Numbered from the stretch's first letter, positions 12,001 through 24,660 are shown. The stretch is DNA of 64,000 nucleotides from Trichopria drosophilae (GCA_030407085.1 CM059586.1:30987501-31051500), one strand, 5' to 3'. A program made the numbers and translations. The notes: generated from the sequence alone by a model not told the origin.

Positions 12001-14089
12001 ATCCGTTAAAGTATACAATTAAATAAAAGCACAAAAACCTCCATTTATGACCGAAGTAATGGCCAAAAAACACCATAGTACATTTTATGCCAGGCACAAA
12101 CGCGAAGGAAGTGCATATATTTCGAGGCTCCGATCAAGTGAATCAATTTGTATGATACATTCTTGCATCAGTAATTACAGTAATATTCACAAAGTGTTGC
12201 GCGATTTAATTCGGGCTTGTTGCCTCGTTGGAGGATCGTCAATAGGAAGATTACAAAGTAAACCCGTACGGATTCGTGGTAATGCCAGGATGAGTTTTTG
12301 CCAGCCCTCGGAGAACATGGGTTGCCGACGGTCAACGACCGGAAGTCGAAGGTGTCGGATGCCCAAGAAATTCGCATTACAAGGTTTTCTTTGAAAACTG
12401 ATAGGACATTGAACGACCCCTAAACCCACATTTCGTCGGATAGCCTAGACTAGTTCCCTAGATATTCCTAACTATCATTTTTCGTTGAAAAATTATGCAA
12501 AATAATTCAAATCTCTGTTGTTCCATTGAAGACAACTCAGAGTCGTAAAGATACTTTCAGAAATATCTTCTGAGCAGAATATAACAATTTTTGAAATAAA
12601 GCAGACTTATAAAAAAGTTATTCACTCCGAATACGGAAAACAGAATAAAAAAAATAAAAAAATGAGTATACTCCATTCAAACATACCCTTTCTTTTTCAA
12701 AACTCGTTCTACACGTTGCCCTAGATTATAGTGACTCTGAAATAACACGTTGCTTAAATGACGGAGAAAATCAAAGGATTTCAGAGATTCATGTCAGTAA
12801 ATAACCCAAAACCGAAGCAAAATGTCGAGTGGATCAAGAGAGGAAATTCCCTTTCACCCCAGACGTATATACTTTAAAATGTGAAATTTAATGTATGCAG
12901 CTCAACAAATGTCATAGGACATGAATCATCCTAAACCAATTTAACTTTCTTAATATCGTCACTTCCCCTTTCAAATCATATCCTTTTAAAAATGAAATTT
13001 GGTTAAAACCCATTCATTTGAAATGTTCTCGACCGCTTTATAAACATGATTAGTTTGTTATTTTTTACTTCCAGTTCGTGGATTACGTTTTGATTGATAT
13101 TCTGTTTTAAACGTACTGGATGACCTATTAAACGCTTTTAATAATTATCGAATTAAAAAATAAAATAACTTTCACAATAGAAAACTATATAAATTATACC
13201 ATTGCATTTTTAGAACTAACGGTATTTGGATTACTGACTGGCACCACACAAATGATCAGGAAGATTCTTCAAGTACTATATTCTAAATGTCCAATAAATC
13301 ATAAAATCGCAAATTCTAATTACTCTAACTTTAATGAAATGCCAATTAATGAAAAGCGGAGACAAAAATTAGGCAATATCCATTTCCTTCGATTGGTTGC
13401 CTTAAAAATTAAAAAGAAATTAATGTACCTATATATACTATTATTTCAGATTTTCTCCTGAAAATATTATAAAAGTTACAGGCTGACGATATTAGTAAAA
13501 TAAAAAATTATTTAATTCAAAATGGCGTCGAAATATACGAAAATATTGGTGAAATAATGGATCTTTTGCTTGTTTTTTTCATGCACGAAAATAATTTAGA
13601 ATTGAACACCTATTAGCAATTGGTTATGTCTAAGAAACCAATATTTCTAATACTTACTGCATATAGGCTTATTTAGAATCTTCTTTTTTTAACTTACTAA
13701 AAAAATAATTTATTTCTTACTTTTCGTAATTCTTTTCGATTTTTGTTATTATTTCTTTATTTATTTCCTTTTTTAATTTTTTTCCTAAATTAAAAAAAAA
13801 ATATTGTTTGGTTAATAGAGTATTGTCTATTTTTTATTCATTATGGTATGTTGAAAACAATTTTTATATAAAAGTAATGTATGCCGTACTTACAATATTT
13901 ATTTTCACTTTAGATTTACTGCCAGCATGGTATTTTTTATTGTTTATAATCCCCGAAGTGCTCACTAAGAGTCTTCTTTTTTGAATGACTAAAATCGTCT
14001 CGGACTACACTCAAATAAAAACGTTAGAAATACCCAAACAGGTAATGCATTAAAAAATATTGACATTTGTTATAAACAAACACAAATTG
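9040..14089. other. Gene-poor stretch
   Basis: Mostly AT-rich non-coding sequence. A GC-richer island at about 12200-12420 (GTTGCCGACGGTCAACGACC) is open in several frames without splice or domain evidence. The 76-codon frame at 10464 is isolated. Confidence 0.4.
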
Positions 14090-14093
14090 TTAA

Positions 14094-14714
14094 CCCTTTG
14101 AAGCACACATTTTTCTTTACATTGAAAACGGTCGGAATTTATTACTCAGGGGTTTTCGGGGTCGCTGATTTCGAATATGATCTCAGATTTTCAAAATTCA
14201 AAATGGCGGATCCAAGATCGCGGATCCAAGATTGCGGACCAAAAAAAAAAGGTTACTTGATCCGCCATTTCAGTTTTAAAAATTTTAAATGTATTATATA
14301 TACGTATTTCGGGGCCCCAAAAATCTCAGAATAAACATTTTCAGCCATAAATACACGTTATTTTTAACATTTTTATACAGCCATTTTGAATTCGATATTT
14401 TGAATTTTGGAAATTTGACCATGGATTCGTCGTCATCAACCATAAAACCCCTTTAGTCAAAATTGCCCTGAAAATCCAAACTAAAATAAGCTGGAAAATG
14501 TTTTTTCCCCAAAAAACTGAATATTTTTAGTGTTTGTTTATTTATAACACTTTTTCAATAAATGAAATTTGAATATTCGTGGTATAATATTGCTAACAAA
14601 TACCTTAGCTACTAGAAAAACCAACCAATGTTTTTAAATACTTCAAAATTGAATTTTATAAATGAAATTATCTGGCAGAAAAGGTGGCTGAGAGGACCAC
14701 CGTGCATCAAAGGA
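14094..14714. mobile_element. piggyBac-type non-autonomous element
   Basis: Ends CCCTTTGAAGCACAC and GTGCATCAAAGGA are directly bordered by TTAA on each side (14090-14093 and 14715-14718), the target used by piggyBac elements. The interior contains the tandem pair GGATCCAAGAT at 14210-14235 and no transposase. Superfamily assignment rests on the TTAA site and CCCTTTG ends. Confidence 0.6.
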
Positions 14715-14869
14715 TTAAATGAGAAAAATCCATAAGCGTCTATTTTACAGCCATTTTAAATTAAACTAGATATTCCCTAATAGAGATGGTTACGAGAATC
14801 TGCCCAGAATTATTATCCCAGATTTTTATGATCTGACTTGAAACACTTTTCATAATGTTTTCGGATTAT

Positions 14870-16806
14870 TGATGATTTCATAGAATTTAAACGCCTAAGA
14901 GCATTGTGCATAAAATATTCGAAATTACGGTATAAAGAGTATATCACCGATATGGAGAAGAAAGTAAGATCTAACGTACGTGCTTTTTGGTCTATTGTTA
15001 ATAACTCTCGTAAAAAGAACACCTTTCCCAGTAATATGCATTTTCGAGATAAATTGGCATCGGACCACAACAGTATTGTAAATTTGTTCAGCGATTACTT
15101 CGGTTCGGTGTATTCGAAGGCTTCAAATTTCAGTCCAAAACTTGTACATACTGTATCAGCTAAGTCCATTGGTGACTTTAGAATATCTCTTGATGAGTTG
15201 GAAGGTGCAATTAATAATTTGGATCCATCATGTGGCTCTGGCTCTGATGGTATACCTTCAATTTTCATTAAAAACAATATGAAATCGTTACTCAACCCGT
15301 TATACTATTTGTTCAATATGTCTCTGGATCTTGGGCTTTTCCCTTCTAAATTGAAGGAAACTCTTATAACACCGATCTTTAAAAATGGAGATAGTAGTAA
15401 TGTTGAGAATACCGTCCAGTTTCGGTTATTAGCTGTATCCCGAAATTATTTGATTGTTTCATTGCAGCAAAATTGAACGATGTTTTAATGTCTGTTATTA
15501 TAAACAATCAGCATGGTTTTTGTAAGAATAAATCCACGGTGACGAACTTGCTTTTATTCTCAGATTTTGTGTCTAATTCAACCGCGTTAAATAATCAAGT
15601 TGACACCGCTCATTAGGATTTTTCGAAGGCTTTCGACAGTATTAATCATGCTGTGCATTTAGGCAAACTGAAGGTTGAGGGTCAAAAATAAAAAATAAAA
15701 AAAAAATCATTTGGGGTTCTCAGGCTCATTCATGAGATGGATAGATTCGTACTTAAATGGTCGAACTCAGCGTGTAAGATATAAAAACTGCAGATCGAAG
15801 CCTTCCTTTGCTTCCTCGGTAGTTCCGCAGGGCTCACATCTGGGGCCAATTCTTTTCAATCTTTTTATTAATGACATTATAGAATTCGTAGAGTATTCAA
15901 ACATTTTATTGTATGCGGACGATATAAAGCTATACATGCAGATTCGTTCACCTATGGATGCCTCGAAGCTCCAAAGAGATCTAGATTCAATTGGACGGTG
16001 GCCAGCGCAAAATGGACTAAATCTGAATATCTCGAAGTGTAAAGTAATGTCCTTTTCTCGGCGTCTTAATAAGTTCGAATTTATGTACAAGTTATTGGGG
16101 GTTCCAATTTCACGAGTCGTTGAACAATCGGACCTGGGTGTTATAATGTGTGATAATTTTTCATTTAAAAAACATTGGTAAAACTGCAGAATAACTACAA
16201 CACCTCAAACCAAAATTTTATAAAGCTATTTTGACGTATTTTTGCCTCCTGATTACGAATATGATAATAAAATTTGGCGGTCGGACATATTGAATCCGAC
16301 TAACCAATGTCGCGTTTTGAACATAACTTCAATAATATTTCATCGAAATTCAAACTTCCGACTGTTCATTCGACTCATAAATATTATGACTTATTAATAG
16401 TTTTCCATATTTTAAATACCTTGCCAAACTCAAAATTGTCCGCATTATTTCCGCGCAGGGACAATCCGTATTCTATTCGAAACCAAAGAACGCTATGCGA
16501 GACCACGTGTATGAACAACTATTCATTTTATTTTCCGATTCCTCGCCTTAAACGTGCTTGGAATAGTCTGAACATCGACATGCGCTCGTGTGCAAATTTT
16601 TATACTTTTAAAAGATGTATATCGGCTAGTACGGTATCCCGTTATGTGTAATTATATATATGTAATTTATATTTTATCTGCGTTTTATTGTTATATTCGT
16701 CGACCCTGTATATGGTGCATTATTATACAATTATTATTATTATATTATTGCGCGTAGAATTTTGTAAAGGACCATTTTGGTCCGTAGAGAAATAAATAAA
16801 TAAATA
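14870..16806 (+). pseudogene. Degenerate jockey-like non-LTR retrotransposon (reverse transcriptase)
   Basis: Remnant of a LINE polymerase. Its first part (14904-15476) contains a pre-RT region (RYKEYITDME, RAFWSIVNNSRK, FSDYFGSVYSK) and RT motifs GSDGIPSIFIK and LKETLITPIFK. The frame then shifts near 15460. The next frame carries NQHGF and DFSKAFDSINH, with a stop codon just before DFSKAFD (15614-15616). A short A-rich insertion near 15690 precedes a third frame (15711-16181) with the fingers/palm continuation, PQGSHLGPILFNLFIND and the catalytic YADD. The C-terminal part (16307-16651) keeps the FPIPRLKRAWNSL-type motif. The endonuclease domain and 5' part are missing, and part is deleted between 16181 and 16307. 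It ends in a tail of AAATA repeats (16790-16806). Clade assignment rests on motif style only. Confidence 0.85.
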
Positions 16807-17013
16807 ATGTTGATAGAAAACCTACTCCTTTATGTGTTCTGGTGTAAATCTATTGCGACCCGAAACGTATACCGATAATATGAATTTAGCTATAATAGGC
16901 AACAGTAACACGTCAATACCTTATAAATAATTGCACATATATCTCGAATTTTTCGTTGCTAAACGAGGGCTTTAAGGGGAGACTTGATAAGGTTTTAATT
17001 TTTCGACCGATTT

Positions 17014-18072
17014 ATAAATTAATATATTCTTTAATAGTTTTGATTTTTTTCGGTCACATAAATAACAGATATTAAAAATCGTTGAGTTTAATAAAAATTT
17101 AAAAATTAGAGGAAGAAAAAAACAAACAAGGATTAATGATTTGGAGGGGTTTTGTAATATAAATAAATATTTAGTAACGTTTTGACTGTGATATGAGTCC
17201 TCTTAAACGCTATGTAAGAAACCGGTGGTTATTGCGTCGTATTTATACTAAATTAGGGGATATGAAGTTTTGTATGTGTTGGTGGTGTGGTACTAAGAAT
17301 AAAGGAACCGCTGACAAACTGGGTATGAACTAAGGAGATAAAATGGGATTCATTACAGAAAGGGATGGTACACTTCCGGTAGCTTGGATGTTGACGGTGT
17401 TGTATTTTTTTTTATAGAATAATGTCCATGGTGACCTCTTTTTGCCCAGTTTTTTTCTGTTGCAAGGAATATGGTGTTGTTGTAATCAAAATGTTTTTAA
17501 CCAAAACACGAATAAACGAACACGAGAGGAAAATTTTTGCAAAAAACTCGGAACAGTTTACAGGTCTAACCAACCATAGACTTGAAACTGGACACGATTT
17601 TGATTATAAGAACACCATAATCCTTGCAAAAGAACAAAACTAGGCAAAAAGAGGTCACCTTGAAAATTATTTTATAAAAAAAGAGAACAACACAGTAAAC
17701 ATGCGTTTCGAAACATCAAAACTACCGGAAGTGTATCGTCCCTTTCTGTAATGAATCCCATTTTATCTCCTTAATTAATACATAGTTTGGCAACGGTTCC
17801 TTTATGCTTAGTACTACATAGCCTTGTAGTACTTACATAGCCTTGAAGAGGTCTCATATCAGAGTCGAAACGTTGCTAAATATTTATTTATCATTGATAT
17901 TACAAAAAAAAAACCCTCGAAATTATTAACCCTTGTTTATTTTTTTCTTCCTCTAATTTTTAAATTTTTATTAAATTGAACCAGTTTTAACTTCTATTAT
18001 TTATGTGACCGGAAAAAATCAAAACTATTTTATCAAATATATTATCAAAACTATTAAGAATATATTGATTTA
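17014..18072 (+). mobile_element. Penelope-like element remnant with inverted arms
   Basis: A remnant of about 1.06 kb. The outer parts (about 17014-17225 and 17830-18072) are inverted copies of each other, containing for example CGGTCACATAAATAA / TTATTTATGTGACCG and TTAGTAACGTTTTGA / TCGAAACGTTGCTAA. Inverted matching continues inward (ATGGGATTCATTACAG / CTGTAATGAATCCCAT). The centre carries a Penelope-type GIY-YIG endonuclease tail. Penelope-like elements are known to have pseudo-LTRs in direct or inverted orientation, which fits. No reverse transcriptase remains. Confidence 0.7.
17422..17751 (+). pseudogene. Penelope-type GIY-YIG endonuclease C-terminal fragment
   Basis: The frame reads LTKTRINEHERKIF, then TNHRLETGHDFDYKNT. 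After one in-frame TAG (17641-17643) it continues KRGHLENYFIKKENNTVN and ends SKLPEVYRPFL followed by TAA at 17749. The order 'KTR.NEH', 'HR...HDFD', 'E..FIK...N..N', 'LP..Y..FL' is that of the C-terminal endonuclease domain of Penelope-like elements. The GIY-YIG strand motif itself is eroded and the start codon shown is arbitrary. It is non-functional: truncated, with an internal stop. Confidence 0.7.
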
Positions 18073-18682
18073 CGGGGAGAGTACAAGCATAAAATTAGCT
18101 CTATGAAATACTGGATAAAAAATTCTCTAAAAATTATTTCTTTATCCTTTTTTAACGAGAAATTTAATGGTAATATAACAAAAATCGTAAAATAATGTTT
18201 CACTCCCAAAAAATTGTCACTGAAAGTGTAAACGCATGCATGTTTGTATATTTGAATTCCGTTGACTTCCGTTGACGCTGACCAACAAAATTTTATTTTT
18301 TGGTTTTCTCTCACATCGCATTTTCCAGAAAAGTCAGGTTAAATCAGTCAAAATGTGCTTTTTTAGCTATATTTCAAATTCCCGAACGGATTTTTTGAGC
18401 TGAAAACGATGACGCTAATAAAATTTTCTCATCACATCTCATTGACGAGAATAGTATAAGGCTCGTTAGATACTAGATTAGGAATTAAGTATCCCGAAAA
18501 TAGAAGATTATTTAAGAAAAATTAAAGAGGACTAGTATTTGGCGCCCAAGTGCGAAACATTGGACAGCGAATTATCGAGCCCCACACCTGTCGTATTAAA
18601 AAATATCGTATTAATAAACATATGTATTAGGTGCGAAATACTGATTTCTTACGAGTGTAAAATATCTGTCCCGAACGAAGCA

Positions 18683-18858
18683 CACTGATAAAAAGATTTC
18701 TTTGTCGTAAAGAAGGCTTATTTAGATGCGCTGGAAGAAACCATTTTATTAAGAAATGTACTTTAACTATTAACTAAAGTTGTTTAGTGTTAACAAATGG
18801 TTTCTTCCAGCTTATTTAAATAAGCCTTCTTTACGATAAATAATTTTTTTTATCAGTG
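18683..18858. mobile_element. 176-bp MITE
   Basis: CACTGATAAAAA and TTTTTATCAGTG ends; inner match TCGTAAAGAAGGCTTATTTA / TAAATAAGCCTTCTTTACGA and GCTGGAAGAAACCATT / AATGGTTTCTTCCAGC. Confidence 0.7.
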
Positions 18859-18944
18859 CAAGTTTGATAATTGCCCTAGATACCTAATATACTATTATAA
18901 CTTATTCTGAATCTAATTGTAGAGATGAACTGTCATTATTTAAA

Positions 18945-19227
18945 TATAAAGTTATAAAGTGATGGCCTGCACAGTTCAAAGTTTAAGAAAAAAACTTCAA
19001 TAAAATTCGATAGTATTGAATTTACCCGAATACGCCCGACGTTTCGACCTTATTGGAGGTCCTCCTCAGGGGCATCGTACAAAAGCATCGCTCGAAGTAT
19101 ACCCTGAGGAGGACCTCCAATAAGGTCGAAACGTCGGGCGTGAAAATAAAATTCAATACTATCGAATTTTATTGAAGTTTTTTTCTTAAACTTTGAACTG
19201 TGCAGGCCATCACTTTATAACTTTATA
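18945..19227. mobile_element. 283-bp palindromic element with hammerhead-like motif in both arms
   Basis: The inverted arms match from TATAAAGTTATAAAG through GATGGCCTGCACAGTTC, AATTCGATAGTATTGAA, CGCCCGACG, TTTCGACCTTATTGGAGG and TCCTCCTCAGG, meeting near 19065-19090. On the plus strand the right arm (from 19100) reads CTGAGGAGGACCTCC, then AATAAGGTCGAAACGTC. This is a hammerhead-like core with a GACCT/AGGTC stem. The left arm has the same core on the minus strand. Confidence 0.7.
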
Positions 19228-20264
19228 TAACTTATTAACTTACCGTTTTCTCAGCGTAGTTGCTTCCAAAAATGAAAAATCACTTTATCTAATATGTTCT
19301 GTCCAAATTTTACGTTTATTTTATTCAATCATTATATTTGGTTTTCACTCATCGATTGGACTAGAAATGCATTAATTTCCACTTTATGGAAATTGAGCAA
19401 AATTTAATTCGCAAAATTCTGGACATAATTATACGTAAAATGAGAGGAAGTACATTTTTTGCAATTTAAAAAAAAATTGATTTAATTATCAAGTTTCATT
19501 GAAATTCACAAAATTCTGAAAGAAGCGTATTTGGAAAAAATATAAAATAGCGATTATTTAAAAATTCGAGGTCGACGCCCAAATTCTATAAATGGAATTG
19601 GACTAACAATAAGTGCATTAAAATAAGTTTGTAGAATATATTTTCATTTCCGATGAGTTCTCAAAGTCATATATGGTTGGGCAATTTAATGGGAAACGAT
19701 TTAAATATTCAGAATTAGTCACATATCACTAAATTTAAAATGTATTCAGGAATAAATATTTTAATATTTTTATTAACAATTTTATTAACAATAATCACGA
19801 GAAAACTCGATATTTTTATCGTTCCGCAGTCTCCACAGTGAAACAAATGCACTGAAAAATCACTGGAGATGTTTAGTCAAACAAAATTTTATACTTTGGT
19901 GGACAAAATTTCATTTAACATTGATAAAATTTTCACATTTTTTCTCCATTATTAAAAAAGTAAACTATATGATGCTGAAAACAATAATTTTTCTCGAGAA
20001 TTACAACCATTTTGTTTACTTTCATTCATAATTTGAAAGGAATCGAAATCGGCTATAAGCTTGGAAAAAATTGATTAAAAAAATGTTTCCAATTTTTCGG
20101 TATTTTTCCAATGAAATCCGCCATATTGGCTTCCTAAGACGATAGAAATGCGATTTTTACTGCGGGAATCGAAAGAGCATACCTCATAATAGTAAGATAA
20201 GTTGGTTCCGTTATGATCTATTTCATTTTTTTTATTCGGTACTGAGGCTCGAATCTGAGCTAAC

Positions 20265-21234
20265 AATAGAGAACTTGCATGACTTTTAAATTTAATTTAA
20301 ATCGAAAGATAATTATTAGAAATGAAAAGTTACAACACAGTTTTGCAATTTTCGAAGTAATTATTTAGATATAAATTATTAAAATTTGCCGAAAACTGAA
20401 CGTCGGTTTGAATCGATGTCACGTGACTATTACGAAATAGTCGGTAAGGTGGCGTCGCTGACGGCAATGCAGTGGAACTACATTGCATTGTATATAGATA
20501 TACATATGCGTTATATGCATGTACAAAACGTCAAATAAAGTTATGTTTACATTTTGAAATACGTAAACGGATTTTTTACGATGTAAACATTTTAAATATG
20601 AAAGGAGAATTATAAAAGGGAAAAGAAATTTTACAAATGACAGGAGACATCGACAGAAAACAACAATTATTAGATAAGTATACACAATTAGTCTGATAAC
20701 CAGAACAAAGTTATAATAGTTTATAATAATTTTTAATACTAAAATATATTATAAAAGTGTATATAAAATTATTATAACTTTGTTCTGGTTATGAGACTAA
20801 TTGTGTATACTTATCTAATAATTGTTGTTTTCTGTCGATGTCTCCTGTCATTTGTAAAATTTCTTTTCCCTTTTATAATTCTCCTTTCATATTTAAAATG
20901 TTTACATCGTAAAAAATCCGTTTACGTATTTCAAAATGTAAACATAACTTTATTTGACGTTTTGTACATGCATATAACGCATATGTATATCTATATACAA
21001 TGCAATGTAGTTCCACTGCATTGCCGTCAGCGACGCCACCTTACCGACTATTTCGTAATAGTCACGTGACATCGATTCAAACCGACGTTCAGTTTTCGGC
21101 AAATTTTAATAATTTATATCTAAATAATTACTTCGAAAATTGCAAAACTGTATTGTAACTTTTCTCGTTTAGTCATAATTTATCAATTTTAACTCTTAAT
21201 ATGTGAAAATTCCATACCATGCAAGTTCTCTATT
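20265..21234. mobile_element. 0.97-kb near-perfect palindrome (long inverted-repeat element)
   Basis: Arms of about 390 bp (20328-20718 and 20770-21160) are reverse complements with only about two mismatches seen. They flank an AT-rich centre of about 50 bp. Outside them lies a diverged section with different lengths on each side (about 47 versus 58 bp). The ends share AATAGAGAACTTGCAT / ATGCAAGTTCTCTATT. The identical 88- and 92-codon open frames in the two arms are a by-product of the symmetry and look non-coding. No transposase is present. Confidence 0.8.
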
Positions 21235-21239
21235 CCAGG

Positions 21240-24200
21240 TTTCTGGGAGTTAATGGGTTAAATGTGCATATCTTTGAGATCTGTAACAGATTTTTGCTAC
21301 ATCGACAAAATCGACACAACAATAATTTTTTATATAATTTTTAAGCAAAATCTAATTTGTTGGTTAATTCTTCTCAAGCAACGGTTGATACTACTCGTGC
21401 AAAGCATCAGGTATTGCGATTATACGATATTTCGGTCCTGTTCGTTTCACATTTCTTGGTGCGAAAATAAAGTATCAGAACTATTACCGTTATCTGTGAT
21501 CGAAGTAGCGCGGCAATAGTCGGCATCAGTTTGTATCACTGACAGACGGAACCGCAGACTCTTTCTTTTTTACACTGGACGCGATGCCGTAATGCCGGAG
21601 GGCTTACAAGCGTGACCAATTTGTAGGGTTTAGTTAAACGACCGACTATTTTAAAGCGGCGATTATACTTCGTCACTCATCGTCTTCAATTTTTTGCGCC
21701 AGTGTTCCATTTTGCGATAATCGAAACCCTTTCGATAAAAATCGAATGAACATCATCTATCTCGCTTTCTGGACCCAGATTCCAAATACGTCTTTCTTTT
21801 CGTTACACTTTATTCGACTTTAAAGTGCGTGAACTAAGGCAAAAAAGAAGTAATCGTTTTTTGCGACCGGTATCGAAACGATCGATTTAGCCCTGTTTTT
21901 CTGTGATAATTGAAAAAATAACTTGAATAAATTATCATATTTGAATCTAAAATTGCCTTTAATAAATTTTAATTATATTTTTAAGTACTTCAAAAGTCAC
22001 GGTCTAATTCGTACCTATGGACTATTAGATCCTTTGGAATTTTAGGTCATAAAAATGCAATTGTATTCAATATTTATTACTTGAAACTTAAACATAAATT
22101 ATTACATACACTGAAAAAAATAAGTCTTAAAATTGTTACAATTACAGTGGCTTAAAATTAGTCCATGTACAGTGCATACGTTTGTCCTTTTCTAATCGCG
22201 CTAATTTTTGTTACATCTTAAATGTAGGTCCATCGATGGTCTTAAATGAAGACTTAACTTTTTTCAGTGTAGGCTAAGCACACGATGGTAATATGTGCAT
22301 CCGTTTTACTTTCCATTGAAAGAATTATGTTTAACTTTATTCTTCTTATATAGTTTTTGGGATTATGAATCTTAGCTCAGAAACGAAAAGTGGAAAATTA
22401 TCGATATATAAAACTTGATCTCTATAAATCGTAAAATCCTTCAATTTAAGGGCAGTCAAGGTTGTCCGAAATTGGACAAGAAATGAACAAATTTTGAGCT
22501 ACTCTTTAGAAAGTAAGGAAAATTGTTGTTGTTTATGTTTTTTGCTTAAAATTACGTAAAAAAAAAAACCAAGTCGCAGAGTTTCTAGGTTTTTATTGAA
22601 GGAAATATAAAATTTTGATTAATAGAGTGAATAACGCGGTCTTGCATTATAGAATGCATTATAGAATAAAACCATAAAAGAGTTTTTTGTAGCTCTTTCC
22701 AAGTCCTATAAGCCATTCCTGTATAAGTTTGTGAGGAAATGATTATTTCACGCGTTACAGCCAGATAAAGAGCAAAAAAATCCAATTTTTTTTATTTTTC
22801 GAGCGTCGTGTGTTTCGCGAAATAGATTTTAAATATCTAACTTTTAATTATTTCTGCATACAAAATATAAACATGACCGTATTAAACGAAACTAACATTT
22901 AATGTGCAGTTACTATTTACAGGCATACGGAAAGGCCCGAGCGTAATGCAAATTTTTGCGAATATTTTACTGATTTGTCTTTAATCGTTACCTTTAAATC
23001 GACTCACAATGAGCTATGGGCATTTATGAGCAATTATTAAAAGCTACCTTAAAAATGTGAGCCAATCTAACATTGCGGTTTGTGTTTGGGATTCAGTGAG
23101 CAAAACTACAGAGGACTATACTAGGTATTATAATAATTATTAATCGCAAAGTAAACCTTAATATACTTAACTTCAAAATAAGCCTTCTCTTTATTGAACT
23201 ATATTGCAGAATGTAAAAGCGTACTAGTAACATGAAAATGGGGATAATACAGACACTTTTAAAAATGTCATGAAATGCACATTTCATCTACATGTGCTGG
23301 AAGTTTTTTGGCAAAGATTTTACAGTGCAGTAATACAAAAATTAAACGTATCTGTATTTCTGGAACCAAAAATGCATTTGAACTTGTACTACGTTACATT
23401 TAGTAATTATTACTATTATAACAGCTGCTGAAGGCCTTGAAAAAAAGTTAGTTACTTGATAAGTTTAAATTGCGACAAATTTAAGCGAATTACGTAATAT
23501 ACAGTCGTTTATCGGATTTTAATTATCGTAGGACATTGATACTGCTGACAATTGTTTGCAACGTTTAGACCATTCAGTGATAAATGCGTTTTGTTCATAC
23601 AAAAATAAAACAACATAAATGCTACTACTGTGAAATCAATACACGTAAACGTACTAAAGCAAGTTGTATAATCAGAGTTGCATAATAAATTAAAGCATAT
23701 ATAATTCAGTTTCAATTTGGATTTTCGGAATTATCCTGATCTTCTGGAGACTATATGATATGGGACAAATTTAAAGCGTTATTTTCAATTTTGGGAGCTG
23801 ATTCCCAAAATTAAAATCCCTTTACACTAAAACACCCTTCTCACCAGAGCAACAGAGAGGACATACTATTTATTGCTATTTGCTATTTATTGTAGTGTTT
23901 AATTTCTTTACTATTTGTGTTTGTTTGTGTTCGATGAAACGATTGTTTTGTTCTTTTCATATAAATCCATGAGGGGGACTCGAGCGCTTTAGAACACTAT
24001 TGAACAATAATGGACTTCGAAATATAAGAAATATATTAATTATAGGCTTTTATATCAAATGAGAATTGATTTCTCGGATGGCGAATATTTAGAATAATTT
24101 ATTCGCCACCTGTTGATAATATTCAATTCAAGTTGATGAACGGAATAAATTGACATTACGAAATTAATGTTTATTGGTTTCAAATAAATAAATACTCAAA

Positions 24201-24520
24201 GAAAACGAAATGTTGCGTAAAGGAAAAAGCTTTTCTTGGTTTAAGGAAATATTTACTCATTTATAAGATTTGTTTATTTCCTTTAATTCAATATTTTATT
24301 ATTTAAAATAAATCGCGATCTTCTTTTAAATAGATATTTGATGTTACGACTATTTAAGTAAACCAGTTATTTGAATCAAGTAAATTTCTTTCGATAAGAG
24401 TAAATTGTTGTTAGAAACACATTTATTAAGATCGAGTCTTATTATCATTTTCTAAATCTAAACGTTATTTTTATTAATGGAATCTACTATTTTTTGTATG
24501 TATTCGAAAAGTGCACAATA
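21240..24520. other. Non-coding except for the 22.1-kb MITE
   Basis: The interval 21500-21700 is GC-richer (GACGCGATGCCGTAATGCCG) but shows no sustained frame. The rest is AT-rich without recognisable features. Confidence 0.4.
22109..22269. mobile_element. 161-bp Tc1/mariner-type MITE
   Basis: CACTGAAAAAAATAAGTC and GACTTAACTTTTTTCAGTG ends are flanked by TA on both sides. Confidence 0.6.
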
Positions 24521-24529
24521 TTGATGACG

Positions 24530-24660
24530 GAGACCTGGGTTAAGGTCATAATATCAAGGTGAAATTTTCAATAGTCCGATGTAACAAAATAACCGTGACC
24601 TTGAAATAATACAGGTCATGCTCAAGGTCATGCTCAAGGTCATGTTTAAGGTCAAATTTA
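24530..24660. repeat. Cluster of AAGGTCA nuclear-receptor-like half-sites
   Basis: GTTAAGGTCA (24538), ATCAAGGTGA, TGACCTTGAA (24596), CAGGTCATGC, then CTCAAGGTCATG twice in tandem (24621-24644) and TTTAAGGTCA. TCAAGGTCA is the extended half-site of monomeric nuclear receptors such as FTZ-F1. It may equally be a piece of a dispersed repeat. Confidence 0.45.

Noticed and set aside
20419..21069. Two identical open frames of 88 and 92 codons, one in each strand of the 20-kb palindrome
   Set aside because: They are the same bases read in the two inverted arms. Composition (Tyr/Ile/Phe/His) and lack of splice or domain evidence point to chance frames in a mobile element.
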